Shown here in pieces: positions 1 through 13,077 of a DNA stretch of 40,857 bases (position 1 is the stretch's first letter; each line of letters begins with the position of its first letter). This stretch comes from Plakobranchus ocellatus (taxonomy: Eukaryota > Mollusca > Gastropoda > Plakobranchidae). Both the position numbers and the translations under genes were made by a program. Below the pieces are notes generated by a model. The model ran no database searches. It saw only the letters and a list, made by a program, of their open reading frames with translations, and had not been told where the DNA came from. Location of the stretch: assembly GCA_019648995.1 (NCBI GenBank), contig BLXT01006999.1, positions 2,428,277-2,469,133 on the forward strand, written 5' to 3'.

Positions 1-2999
<2,999 letters not shown>

Positions 3000-3546
3000 T
3001 TCACATTTTTCTTACACTAGATCTTGATAGACCTCCAGTAAATCTTCAAATAAATACACAACTTTGCATTGAACTTTAAAACTTCTAATTTAAGATTTAT
3101 CTCAATTTTCGCTTTGCAATTTTCATCAGACCTTGAAAGAGAAATAAAAATTAAAACAGAGTTTTTGTTATCAAAAACAGAAATTTCGGTGGTGGTAGAT
3201 CTAGATCTAAATCTAGGTGGGAGACTCAATAGTCGGCTCTCCTCTTGGATTTCATATTGGGATGATATGCCCGAGGAAGCAATCTAGAAAAACAAAACTG
3301 GGATACTTATTAAATTTCTGAACATTACTTCAATTCTACACTAGCAATCAATCAACATTTCGTCCTGTACATGTCGTTATCCCTATATGTTTGATCTAGA
3401 TCTAAAATGAGGATATATCATCTAGACTCTAGTTTTAGTCCATTCATCAAATGATCCTTACTGAATCTCAAATCGTCAAACTCCAGAATGAGAAAAGGTT
3501 AGGGAAAACCAAAAGTGAAACTGGTTTCATCGTTTAGGAAGTAGCT

Positions 3547-3576
3547 TATATAAAACCGAACGAGATGCCTCGTTCG
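3547..3576 (+). promoter_or_regulatory. TATA-like box followed by a perfect hairpin
   Basis: TATATAAAA at 3547-3555 is followed at once by CGAACGAG-ATGC-CTCGTTCG (3557-3576), a perfect 8-bp inverted repeat with a 4-nt loop. It could be a core promoter for something reading rightward, or chance plus a mobile-element end. No transcript evidence is available. Confidence 0.25.
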
Positions 3577-3680
3577 ATTGTCTACTCCTCTTTGGCCTTG
3601 CTCCATTTCACGTAAATTTGTAATTTCTCTTTAATATAAAGAGATGTTTCTTTATATAAAATGAAAGGCATTAGATCCCA

Positions 3681-3878
3681 TTGTCTTGTGATCCTATCTC
3701 CTCAGTCCCCAAAGAGGTTAGTGGAAGCCGCTTGACAACCTTTTTTGAGATGAACAAAACTAGCGGCGAAGAAACAAGTCGACCAAACTGCAACTCTCCG
3801 TATCATTGTAGGGAATTCTTTGGTGAGAACAATCTCAACTTTGTACACTGCGGAAAAGGACTCTGTCAGTATGCATAA
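3681..3878 (+). CDS. Unassigned exon-like ORF, possibly spurious
   Basis: A 65-codon plus-strand ORF lies about 130 bases after a TATA-like site. An acceptor-like pyrimidine tract ending in CAG lies near 3702 and a GTGAGA donor-like site near 3822. The internal residues (SRPNCNSPYHCREFF) are Cys/His-containing and not low complexity. I do not recognise a family. It may be an internal exon of an unknown gene, a fragment of a mobile element, or chance. Confidence 0.2.
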   Translation: MSCDPISSVPKEVSGSRLTTFFEMNKTSGEETSRPNCNSPYHCREFFGENNLNFVHCGKGLCQYA

Positions 3879-4699
3879 TTTTATGTAGAGAGGCCATTTG
3901 CGTCATTATGATATTCCAGAACAGATCTTTGATATGTGATAAACTAAAAAGTATTCTTACCAAGGAATGACTCACGAACTAGATTTAATCCATGTGGGGT
4001 AGTTTCGCGGTGAATACATACCGTCGCACCATTTGTATGTCTTCTACTTAAGCAAAGGGGAAAAACACATTTTTAGGAGAACTGTAAAGGCAATTTTATC
4101 ATGTGATACCAAGATAAAGAAATTCAACAAATAACAGCAAGCAAGGTGTTATCGTTCGAAACGGATGTTTGCAAAGTTAGTAGGATTCCACGTTTATCAG
4201 CAATAACAAACTTAGGAAGATCAGGGGGAAAAAACCTTTTCAGAATTCGACGAAGAAAAAAGCATTGAAAAAATGAAATGGAACATATTAGTGGGCAAAA
4301 GGAAACCAGCCCTCCGATAAAACAAATTAAAAAAAAAAAAGGAAAAAAATTAAAGGTGCGAAAATGGGGTTCAACGGACACTCGGAGACGATAGTTGGAA
4401 GCCGATTTGAAATTACACAGATTCTAGATGTGTAAAGGACTGGAAAAGGTGGATTAAAGCATAATCTATGGATAAGCCTAACCACTGTCAATGACTTTCG
4501 TCTTTACTGCAAGGTCGACGGTTGATAATTATGAATATCACGCTTTCGAGGCACTCAGAATAATTTGCAATAACGTTATGGCATAACGTTTTTATAAGAA
4601 TTAGGAAACACACACACACACACAGAGGGGACAAAAAATGTGATTAAAAAACAAGCAAAAAAATGCATTTAATTTACTAGCCGAACCCATTTCCGGTTT

Positions 4700-6640
4700 T
4701 TATAATTTTGCGCATAGATATTCTCAAAGTAATCTGGATGTCGTCTAGTTGGGTCTTGATAATTCATACGAATCTGTATTTCACCAAATGATCCAGCAAG
4801 CTCTAAGAATGTATCATATTCCAGATGATATTCAAGTGATGTTCGAAGAATGCTTCAATGGATTTAAGACGAGGTTATCAACAGAGAGATACACGACAGA
4901 CTGGATGAACTTGAACGTTGGCATTGCTATGGGTTGCACAATATTCCCAATCTTGTTCGCCTTGGCTATGGAAGAGTAGCAGAGGAGTTCAGCAGATCTT
5001 GGCAGTTGATGTTCTATGCCACCCAGAAGGCTTTCATAGATGACGCTACGATCCTGTGCTCCAAGGAAATCGAGACCCGCAGAATGCTAGTTCGGTTAGA
5101 TGCTCTAATAAACTGAAGCAGAAGGAATTTCAAGCCGAAGAAGTGTCGAAGCCTTACATAAGGAAAGGCAAATTAAATGAATATCTCTGCCTCAAAATTG
5201 CCAGTCAAGATAGTCCAAGGATCAACAAGAAGATGGTATAGCTCATCCCTGAAAAGCCCCAAACGTGGATCTAAAGCGTCAGAGCAAGCTTCACTTGTGC
5301 TACAAATTATAGGCAAGGGTGGCTTGCCAGAAAAGTAAAAAGAATCTCCAGTTTATGCTTATCCCAATGTTCTTGTAGCCATTTATAGTATATGAGATCA
5401 GCAACCCAACTGCAGAATCTATCGAAGCCAACGTAAACATGTTCATGAGAAAATGGCTAGGGGTCTCATCCAGTCTAAAGGATTATATACTGTCGCAAAG
5501 TGAAGCTGAGCTTACGCCTGAGACAATAGTCGAATAACTCAAGTGCATAAAAGTGAGACTATTGGTAATGCTCGAAGGTTCAGAGGGTCCAGAAGTGAGA
5601 TTTATTCAGCCCTATCTAAGAGCTGACAGAAAATGGAAAGTTGACGAGGCAGTTAACTAAGCAAAAGAGGGCCCGACAATGAAAGAGATAATTGGTCTCA
5701 CTCAGGCTGGAGGGAAAGACTGGGATCAGAGGCAATAAATGGTAGTGAAAAAAAAAAAAAACCCCCAAAAACAGAAAAGAGTACGATTATTGACGAGATC
5801 AGTCTCGAAGAGGATTCTAGGCGCCTGCAGAAAACAGTTAAGCAGCCTCAACAGGGACATTGTACGGGCTGGAAAAACGCATCGCAAAGGTCTCTTATAT
5901 GGAATGAGATCAGGCACATCGCTCCACTCAGATCCATCTTCCTTATCCGAGCTGTATATGACCTTCTACTCTCAAATTTTAATATTAATCTGGTGCGCAA
6001 GGCAATGAAAGATGATATCACATGCTCACTGTGCGAAGACAAGCAGACAACAGAACATGCCTGCAAAGTATCTCTAAGCCAGGGCAGGTACACCTGGCGA
6101 CACAACAGAGCGTTACAAGAACTTGTTACAATAATTTATGTCTTAAAAGGTCTGCCTATGCAGTGAGGGCAAGAGCACTAGTCCTCACATCAGAAGGTGG
6201 AGCCAAATCCTGGGTTGGAAGCACAATTGACATGGATACCTAGAAAAAGAGCTTAGTGTATAGGTGTGACGACAGTAAATTTTCAGCCGATCTCGGAATG
6301 AAAAAAAAAAACATTCTAAAGTCATTCAAGACACAGGGATGAGGCCTGATATCGTTTTCCATTCAAGTGCTACTCTACCAATTATCATGGTCGAACTCAC
6401 AGTAACATACGATAGTAGAATGGAAGAGGCAAGTACATATCAAAGAGAAAAAATACTTGAGTGAAGATCTGGAAAAATCTGGACACAAATCCCAGGCATT
6501 GCTTATAGAGGTTGGCACCATGTGATAGGCCTACATTGTGTATGTTGGAACATCAGCCTACAAGCTTCTTAAGAATTATCCATCAATATCCAAAAAGTAA
6601 CAAAGCTGTGAATGCAATAACTTAAGATGGATTTGCGGTT
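4700..6640 (+). mobile_element. Degenerate non-LTR retrotransposon (LINE) with RT and restriction-like endonuclease remnants
   Basis: Several frames on the plus strand read as one decayed LINE polyprotein. At 4749-4979 it reads SVFHQMI, then YTTDWMNLNVGIAMGCT and FPILFALAMEE, a reverse-transcriptase finger/palm segment with motif B. At 5033 the frame shifts and gives FIDDATIL, the catalytic motif C (the usual F-x-D-D). Further decayed stretches follow (IRKGKLNEYL near 5150; FMRKWLGVSSSLK near 5440; RADRKWKVDEAVN near 5620). At 6023 there is a C-x2-C...E-H-x-C zinc-knuckle-like motif and then RYTWRHN (6086-6106). After another frameshift comes RPDIVFH...MVELTV (6342-6400), with exactly 14 residues between D and E. 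A CCHC knuckle, RHN and PD-x(12-14)-D/E together are the signature of restriction-like endonuclease LINEs. It is 5'-truncated near 4700 and has many stops and shifts, so it is dead. The subfamily is not assigned. Confidence 0.75.
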
Positions 6641-8555
6641 TAGGGAATGAGCAAATGCCTTCAACTATCGGGAGCATTCTTGGCGTTTGGAAAAGTCGCT
6701 GCAGTTCGAAAAAAAAAAAAAGGCTGTTGGTCCAAACCCAAAAAGCTTGGGCTCAAGGGAAAAAAAAAAGGAAGCAGAAAGATACCTAGGAGTCATGACC
6801 TTGGTGTGCCCCCCACCCCCCTTTCTTTTTAGAATGTCAAAAGTTCTAGTCTTGCCTACAAGGTCTTCTCAGAAGACTATCTGCTGCTTTGCGCTCTCAC
6901 ATGGGTATCTTTCTATCACTCTCTGTAGAACAAAATATACGCACCAAACTTTAATGCCAATTTTCCCTTCTCACTCGAAGTTGTTCCGGTTTCAATTGCT
7001 TACGACTTTTAAAATCCTTATGATTTAATTAAATCTTTTTTGCATCTACCTGCCAATTCTCATGTTTCTAAATTGTGTGATTTTTTTAGATTATCATCAT
7101 TATTATTATTTTATTGGCCTAGCTCATTTAATAAAAGATAATGACAGTGGTAGAGTAGAATACCATGAGATCTTTGTAATTTTTTTTATTAACTGTACTG
7201 TCTCAAACAGCGAGGGCACAAGATTGTAAACTTTATAAAACAATCAGTTTTAGAATCTCAGAAAATACATAGCTTTTGTCAGAAGAACCGAAGAACTTGA
7301 ACTCACACACGCACACAGGGGACTAAAAAAATCTGCTTTATATCAAGAAAAAAATAAACAAAAAAGGTGCATTTTAAACCAATGCAATATATAAAGGTGA
7401 TACAATCTCAGGAGATCTTTATAATCTTTTTTTATAGTACTGCTTAAAATATCGGGGGCAACAGATTGTGGACTTCATAGTACAACCAGTTTAGTGAGAC
7501 ATAAAAAAAAAAAATCTATTCCGTGTTTTGTTGCATGGACTGCGCAAAAGTTCAAGACACGAATATCCACAAAACAGTTTGGCTTTGTGACTGAGACAAG
7601 AAACGCAACAATTATGCCCCTTATCACTAATATCAGTGCTCATATATCGGTGTATATAAAATTTCTATAACACATGCACACTTTTTTTGCATTTAATGCA
7701 AGGAAAAAAAAAAAGACCTCTATCTCTGCTTCTTTGATAAGTCTAAGGTTGCTGACAAAGTAAAAAGTGAAGTTTGCATGCCAGAGGAATTAGAGATTGA
7801 TTGAAAACTTCAGAAAGTAATTAGAAATCTATACTAGGATCAAGCTGCACCCGTTAAAAATTGACCCAGTGATTTTAAATGAAACAAACGAGGTGTGAGA
7901 CAGAGATTTGTAATGTCTCCTGATCATTGTAACCTATATAATAAAGTAATCTTAAGGAATCTTGATGATATTTCATGCTTATAAGTAAGTCGAGAAAATC
8001 TTAATAATCTCAGGTATGAAGAAATGCATAAAGACGATGAGGATAAGAATGACGGAAATAAGTCCAATGAATCAGTTTTGAAAGAAGCTAAACTTGGGCA
8101 ATCATTTATTAAGAATTCTGGCAAAATCGATTTCTGGTTTTAATCGTTTCTTCATAAATATATTCTGTGGAACACATTATTTAGGTACCAAATTTTTTAT
8201 TTCCCCTTTCCACTCAATGTTGTTCCAGTTTCAATGGCTTACTATTGTTAAAATTTCCTGTCGCCATATTTGAAAAAAAAAATACAACTTTATTTCAATA
8301 AAACAAAAATTAATGTCTTCATTATAAACTACATATTTTTTATGTACCTTTTGGATTACCCTGTGCGTTTATTTATTATTTTTTTTGCCTAGTTCAATTA
8401 TTAATAGATATCCTGATTCATTGGAATTATCTCCGTCCATCATATTTTCATCAGTCTTATGACCAGTGTATTCTACCAACCATGGCATACGGATGCCAGA
8501 CTTCGTCTTTTACAAAGACTTTCGCAAACTCGTGCGATGAACAATGGAAAGAATG
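6641..8555. repeat. AT-rich intergenic DNA with diverged internal duplications
   Basis: Two pairs of similar blocks are visible. A block at about 6958-7145 (GTTGTTCC-GTTTCAAT, then TTGGCCTAG) recurs at about 8196-8412. A block at about 7165-7255 (GATCTTTGTAAT ... CAGTTTTAG) recurs at about 7414-7490, roughly 250 bases on. This suggests an old tandem or transposed duplication. No coding capacity was recognised; short A/T runs interrupt all frames. Confidence 0.4.
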
Positions 8556-8559
8556 ATGT

Positions 8560-8872
8560 TAAAAGCAAAGGTGAAAGACAAAATCCCTAACATAGAAATC
8601 AGATAAAAGAAAAACAACAACAACAACAACTGAAAGTAAGTGGTGGATTTCGCAGAAAAACAAAAATGGAAACGTCAGGAAATAGATTGACGAAAAAAAC
8701 AATAGATTGACGACCACGACACGGAAAGAGGTCGAGAGGCAGACAGCCAACGAGATGGGGCACAATATTGCACGACGGAGATGACTGCTCTGGCACCGAG
8801 AGGCTCAAAATAGACAGCAAAGGATATTTGAAACGGAAGGCTACATCCTGCAGTGGATGGACACCGACTTAC
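8560..8872 (+). mobile_element. LINE 3' tail fragment A
   Basis: Across one frameshift the plus strand reads RGRQPTRWG (near 8730) and then LWHREAQNRQQR and EGYILQWMD (near 8795-8862). This is the standard C-terminal tail of many metazoan LINE polyproteins (R-G-R-P/Q..RW ... W-x-R-x-A-Q-[DN]-R ... EAYVQQW). It is short and shifted and has no RT domain nearby, so it is a dead 3' fragment. The tail's family is inferred from motif resemblance only. Confidence 0.55.
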
Positions 8873-9150
8873 AGTCACAGTAACAGTAAGAGGGAAGCAA
8901 TTACAATTTCTTGGACACATTAGCCGACACATTGAATTAGAAGATCTAGCAACCACTGGAAAGATATTGAAGGCAAACGCAGTAGGAGTAGACAGAGAAT
9001 AACTTTTATTGAAAGTTTTAACTCATGGACAACAGGTAATGGTAGAAGCAACAACTTTATAAAGCTAACTTAAAACAGGTTTGAGTGGAGAACCATGATC
9101 GCCAATATCTGTTCCAGATGGGCACTTAGAGAAGAAAGATTTAAAACCAA
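8873..9150 (+). mobile_element. LINE 3' tail fragment B
   Basis: Directly after fragment A the plus strand reads QLQFLGHISRHIELEDL (near 8900-8945). After a frameshift it reads EGKRSRSRQRITFIESFNSW (near 8970-9030), and then FEWRTMIANI near 9080. These match the 'LGHVLR...LTGKI.GKRSRGRQR' type of LINE C-terminus, a different lineage from fragment A. Its position suggests nested or end-to-end insertion of two retrotransposons. It is dead, with several stops and shifts. Confidence 0.55.
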
Positions 9151-9207
9151 CTCGCGAGTGACATTGATCATCCACGTTCAAATCAAAAGCTGAGAGTCGA
9201 CCCGAAT

Positions 9208-9237
9208 CAACAGCAACAACAGCAGCAGCAGCAGGGG

Positions 9238-9280
<43 letters not shown>

Positions 9281-9326
9281 AGTAACAGCAGCAGCAGCAG
9301 CATTAGCAGCGGCATCGGCAGCAACT
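9208..9326 (+). repeat. Compound CAA/CAG/CAT microsatellite
   Basis: A run of CAA and CAG units passes into about ten CAT units, then back to CAG with interruptions. A poly-A of about 20 follows at 9328-9347. It is simple sequence adjoining the LINE debris, with no coding role evident. Confidence 0.9.
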
Positions 9327-9360
9327 AAAAAAAAAAAAAAAAAAAAACCACGAAAAAACT

Positions 9361-9470
9361 TATTCCATGTAACCGGAAATACGCCTAGCGGATATAGCTA
9401 TTGTGCGCATGCTCTTCATAGCTTTGTTTATAAAAATGTCGGCTCTAGGCATTTTGTTGTGAATAGTAAA
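9361..9470 (+). promoter_or_regulatory. Possible RFX7 promoter and non-coding first exon
   Basis: A short less AT-rich island holds ACCGGAAAT (an ETS-type core, about 9370-9378) and TGCGCATGC (an NRF-1-like palindrome, about 9401-9412). These are followed by a short ATG ORF that stops quickly and an ATA/GTAAAT donor-like site near 9464. ETS plus NRF-1 pairs are typical of TATA-less housekeeping promoters. The first RFX7 coding exon has an upstream splice acceptor, so a non-coding exon must lie to the left, and this is the best candidate I see. It is inference only. Confidence 0.3.
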
Positions 9471-9749
9471 TTTTTATTTTGATATTATTTAGTACAAATG
9501 TTTACGCAAAATTCAAAGTTTTTATTACGGGAAATTGAATGAGAAAACACCTAAATATGGAGAATCTTTCCCTATCTTGATGTAGATATTCATATTCGAT
9601 TGCAAAACCGGAGAGGACATAGATCAACAACGGTATAGCAGATCAAATTTATTTTCGTTACAAAATAACAAACAACTTCATTCTACACTTGGCTTAGATC
9701 TAACTATGTAAGTGGAATATTTGAGGAAAAAAAAAACTTATGAATCGGG

Positions 9750-10400
9750 GTAGACGAAGGAATCACCCGGGGAGAGATCAAGGCGCCATTTAGTTTAATC
9801 GGCCCCATGCTTCCAGATCTGCATTCATCAGCTACTAACGAAATGAAGAGGTCGCGGGCATTTATAAAAATGTTTAGACCAATAGATCTAGATCTATATT
9901 GTTTGAAAGAAGCACAATTTACTGTATGAGGAGTTTGCAAACCAAGTTAAAATGTAGGCCTAAATAATGCCCTGTTACTTTTAATACATATCTCCATGAC
10001 AAAATGAAGAGATCAAGGGGGTAAAATTACAATAGAGATATTGTGTTAAAGTAGTATTTAATTGTGGAGATGGTGTATCAAAGCGGCATGATTTAGATTT
10101 TATCTTGGCTTGTAAGCTCTTCATTTTGTCTGTAACCGATGAAAGTAGAAGTTTGGCCTGCCTCTGGATTATACCTTCAATACACTAACACAGCACATTT
10201 TTAGGATAGTCACATTTTTATTCTGGTAGACCTATCTGGTGAAAGTTGATCTTATTTTCTAGAAGAAGTCATTGGACTTGTCCCTGGATTATCCCTGGTA
10301 TATTAATCTGGAGATAAGACAGGGACATGCCCAATGATTTCTAGACATACCTTCATCAGCTATTGATGAAATGAAGAGTTTGCAAGCCAACTTAAAGTAT
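9750..10400. repeat. Foldback/dispersed repeats with a TTCATCAGCTA...GAAATGAAGAG core
   Basis: Three copies of a related unit occur here: about 9805-9870 (plus), about 10095-10170 (minus-like) and about 10325-10395 (plus). A fourth sits at about 30525-30605 in the opposite orientation. The core reads TTCATCAGCTACTAACG then AAATGAAGAGGTCGC. Around 10258-10343 the sequence folds back: TCATTGGACTTGTCCCTG is nearly complementary to CAGGGACATGCCCAATGA. Such arms suggest a small non-autonomous DNA transposon. The exact ends and target duplications were not resolved. Confidence 0.45.
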
Positions 10401-10932
10401 AAATAGTGCCGTTTTAATACACTATCTCCACAATTATGTGCGTTCAATCTGAAATAAGGCAGAAAGAATGGCCAATGGGACAATGCTATTTGCTTGTCTT
10501 ATTTTCAATCCTCTTAAATTTCAAAGCGCTATTGTGAAGATAACATCGTGGACAATCTTTGTTTCAGTTTCATGTTGACACTTGAAAAATTAGCTGTAAT
10601 CTATCGGGTGGCCAGTTCAGTTTTGTTTAATGTTTATTTAGGATCCATAGATCTAGAGATTTGCATCAAATGTGTTAAGAGCTGTAATTAAACATGAATG
10701 ACCCAAATACTTTCTTGATTGTTAATTATCATTATCAAGTTAATATTTAATTAGAGAACTATTTTTGGTGTGTCTAAGCTTGTTCTACTTGTTTTCTTTA
10801 ATCAATTGATTAGAAAACTTTTTGTGAACTTCATTGTTAAAATATAATTATCAACAAAATCTCTTTAAAAATGAGAATAGGTCCATTTTAAATATTTTCA
10901 AAATTTTAATAAAATGTTCATTTAATTTTCAG

Positions 10933-10966
10933 AATCGTGATGGAAGACCCCGTTCAATATCTTCTT
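10933..10966 (+). CDS. RFX7: RFX7-like coding exon 1 (34 nt; CDS 10940-10966)
   Basis: The exon lies between an acceptor (TTTAATTTTCAG) and a donor GTGAGT at 10967. It contains ATG at 10940 with G at -3 and G at +4, encoding MEDPVQYLL. Joined to the next exon this gives QYLLKQVTELSDEERLQFF, which matches the helical segment before the DNA-binding domain in RFX5/RFX7. The seven bases before ATG are open, so a further upstream coding exon cannot be excluded. Confidence 0.7.
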
Positions 10967-13046
10967 GTGAGTATAATTTTGAAAATATAAAGAAGCACCC
11001 TCTTACCACACATAATTTTTATATTTTTAAATAATGACAAGCTTGATTTTGTGAAAGTTCTATTTTAAAAAGTTGAGATGTCTGTACTTTTGCAAAGCCT
11101 CATGAGTTATGAGATTTTCAGATACATTCCTTTGGTGTGGGGTGTGAAAATGCTTGTAAGGGAATTTCTGCTTTTCAAATTTAATTGTGTTATTGTTGTG
11201 AAAACTGACCTTGATTTGCTAAAATACAAATGTGAAATACAAAGATTGCTTTGAAATATCTTAAACGAAAAGTCTGTCTAACAGTGGAAAAGGGTACGTG
11301 GTCTATGTGCTATCAGATTAAAAACAGAAATTGTAAGGGTTTTACTGCTTAGTCTTAGGCAGTGTATACGTTGGTAAATATTACAACAGCTCTGCATAGC
11401 TAAATGAAAAGCAGTATCGCCCATAAACTTAACAATGATGTTACTGCTCTTCATTTGGTTGTGCCGGAGCTGAGCTATTTGGGTGTTCAGGTTTGGTAAG
11501 CACAGAGTGATATTCATAACCATATTTCAAATTCTGTTGGACTGACAGTTCTGGATTCCGAAAAGATTTGTGTTTAGAATCTGTCATTCATAACCATATT
11601 TCAAATTCTGCTGGACTGACAGTTCTGGATTCTGAAAAGATTTGTGTTTAGAATCTGTCATTCATAACCATATTTCAAATTTTGCTGGGCTGACAGTTCT
11701 GGATTCCGAAAAGATTTGTGTTAAGAATTTATCATTCATATTAATCATAACCAGATTTCAAATTTTGCTGGATTGATATTTCTAGATTATGAAAAGGTTT
11801 GTGTTTTTTTTACAGAAACAGGTAACTGAGCTTTCAGATGAGGAAAGGCTCCAGTTTTTCATGAAACTGCCCAATGAAGTTACTTCTGATGAACTGGACA
11901 AAGAGTAAGTTAGTTTTCAAATCTGATATAAGTTTTTTTTTTTATAGAATACATAATAATCAGATCACATTGCTATGTTAAAAGATGATCAGTCTTATGC
12001 TGTGCCCTCAAAACATTATGCTTTCACCTTTCTACCTTGGACTCAAGATAGCTGTATTTGAGGCCATTTTTTTTGCTCAAGCAGACAATTTCTAGACAGT
12101 TGTGAAAATTTGTGTTGAATGAGGAACAAATGCAAGGTTCGTGTATGTTAGCATCTAAAATAATCTTAAAAGTTATCTTGCTGACATTGGAGATCAATGC
12201 AAGGTTGAAGCAACCAGACCTGCCTACAACCCCGCATCTTGCGTGAAAATCCCGCATTTTTGCCTCTGTCCCACAATCCCGCATGTTCAGTTGAAAATCC
12301 TGCAAAAAGAACACAGAGCAAGTGATTTTCACTGGTTTTTTTTTTCTCATAAAAACCTCACTAAATGAACATATCCCGAAATATTATCACTTCTGGTATA
12401 CATTTTTTTACTGCTAGAGAACTGTTACAAATGTGTCATATTGATCATCCATTGTAAACAAGATACCAAACAGAAAGTCCGATCTTTTTGAATACTAGAA
12501 TAGAAAATATAATCTAATAGATGCACTAATAACATACACGTACCTAATTTAAAAACAGCCAAAAATTTAGGTCCTGCAATAGACCTGTTTTTTTTATTTT
12601 TTTTTTTAGAAAATGAATTGAAATTTAGGGAAATAAGCTTTTATTAGGTGTAGGCCTATCTTACAACGAATCTAATCTAGAATCTGGATTAAAGGTGGAA
12701 TTGAGATCACAGTCAAGATTTCAACACTCTTTTTTTCCTATTTGAAAGAAAAAAAATTGGAGGTTTAAGATCCTTCACATTTCAAACTTTATCTTATTTT
12801 TGATAGATAGATCAATATATTTAGATCTAAATTTGTCTTTTATACTCATTGTCACTTTTAATTTCCAGAGAAAGACTCCAGCTTTTTTTAAAGAAAAATT
12901 ATTATTATCTTTTTTTTTTTTTTTTTAGTTTTTAAATGTGATTTTGCAGGGAAGAGCATTTATTATATTATTTGGCACACAATCTGAACCTCTAGAATGC
13001 ACTAAAAAAGGGAGGCAAGAGACTGCTTATTTCTGGCAGCTTTTTT

Positions 13047-13077
<31 letters not shown>

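Larger units (their letters stand above)
3000..4700. other. Intergenic stretch upstream of the C1orf53-like gene
   Basis: This gap contains AGATCT-type palindromes at about 3199-3210 and 3396-3405, a TATA/hairpin site and an exon-like ORF (listed separately), and a short (CA)n at about 4610-4624. The promoter or 5'UTR of the minus-strand C1orf53-like gene should lie at its left end, but I cannot point to it. Nothing else was recognised. Confidence 0.4.

Noticed and set aside
10834-11034. 66-codon plus-strand frame spanning RFX7 coding exon 1
   Set aside because: It uses a different frame from the conserved QYLL|KQVTELSDEE join and reads through intron sequence.
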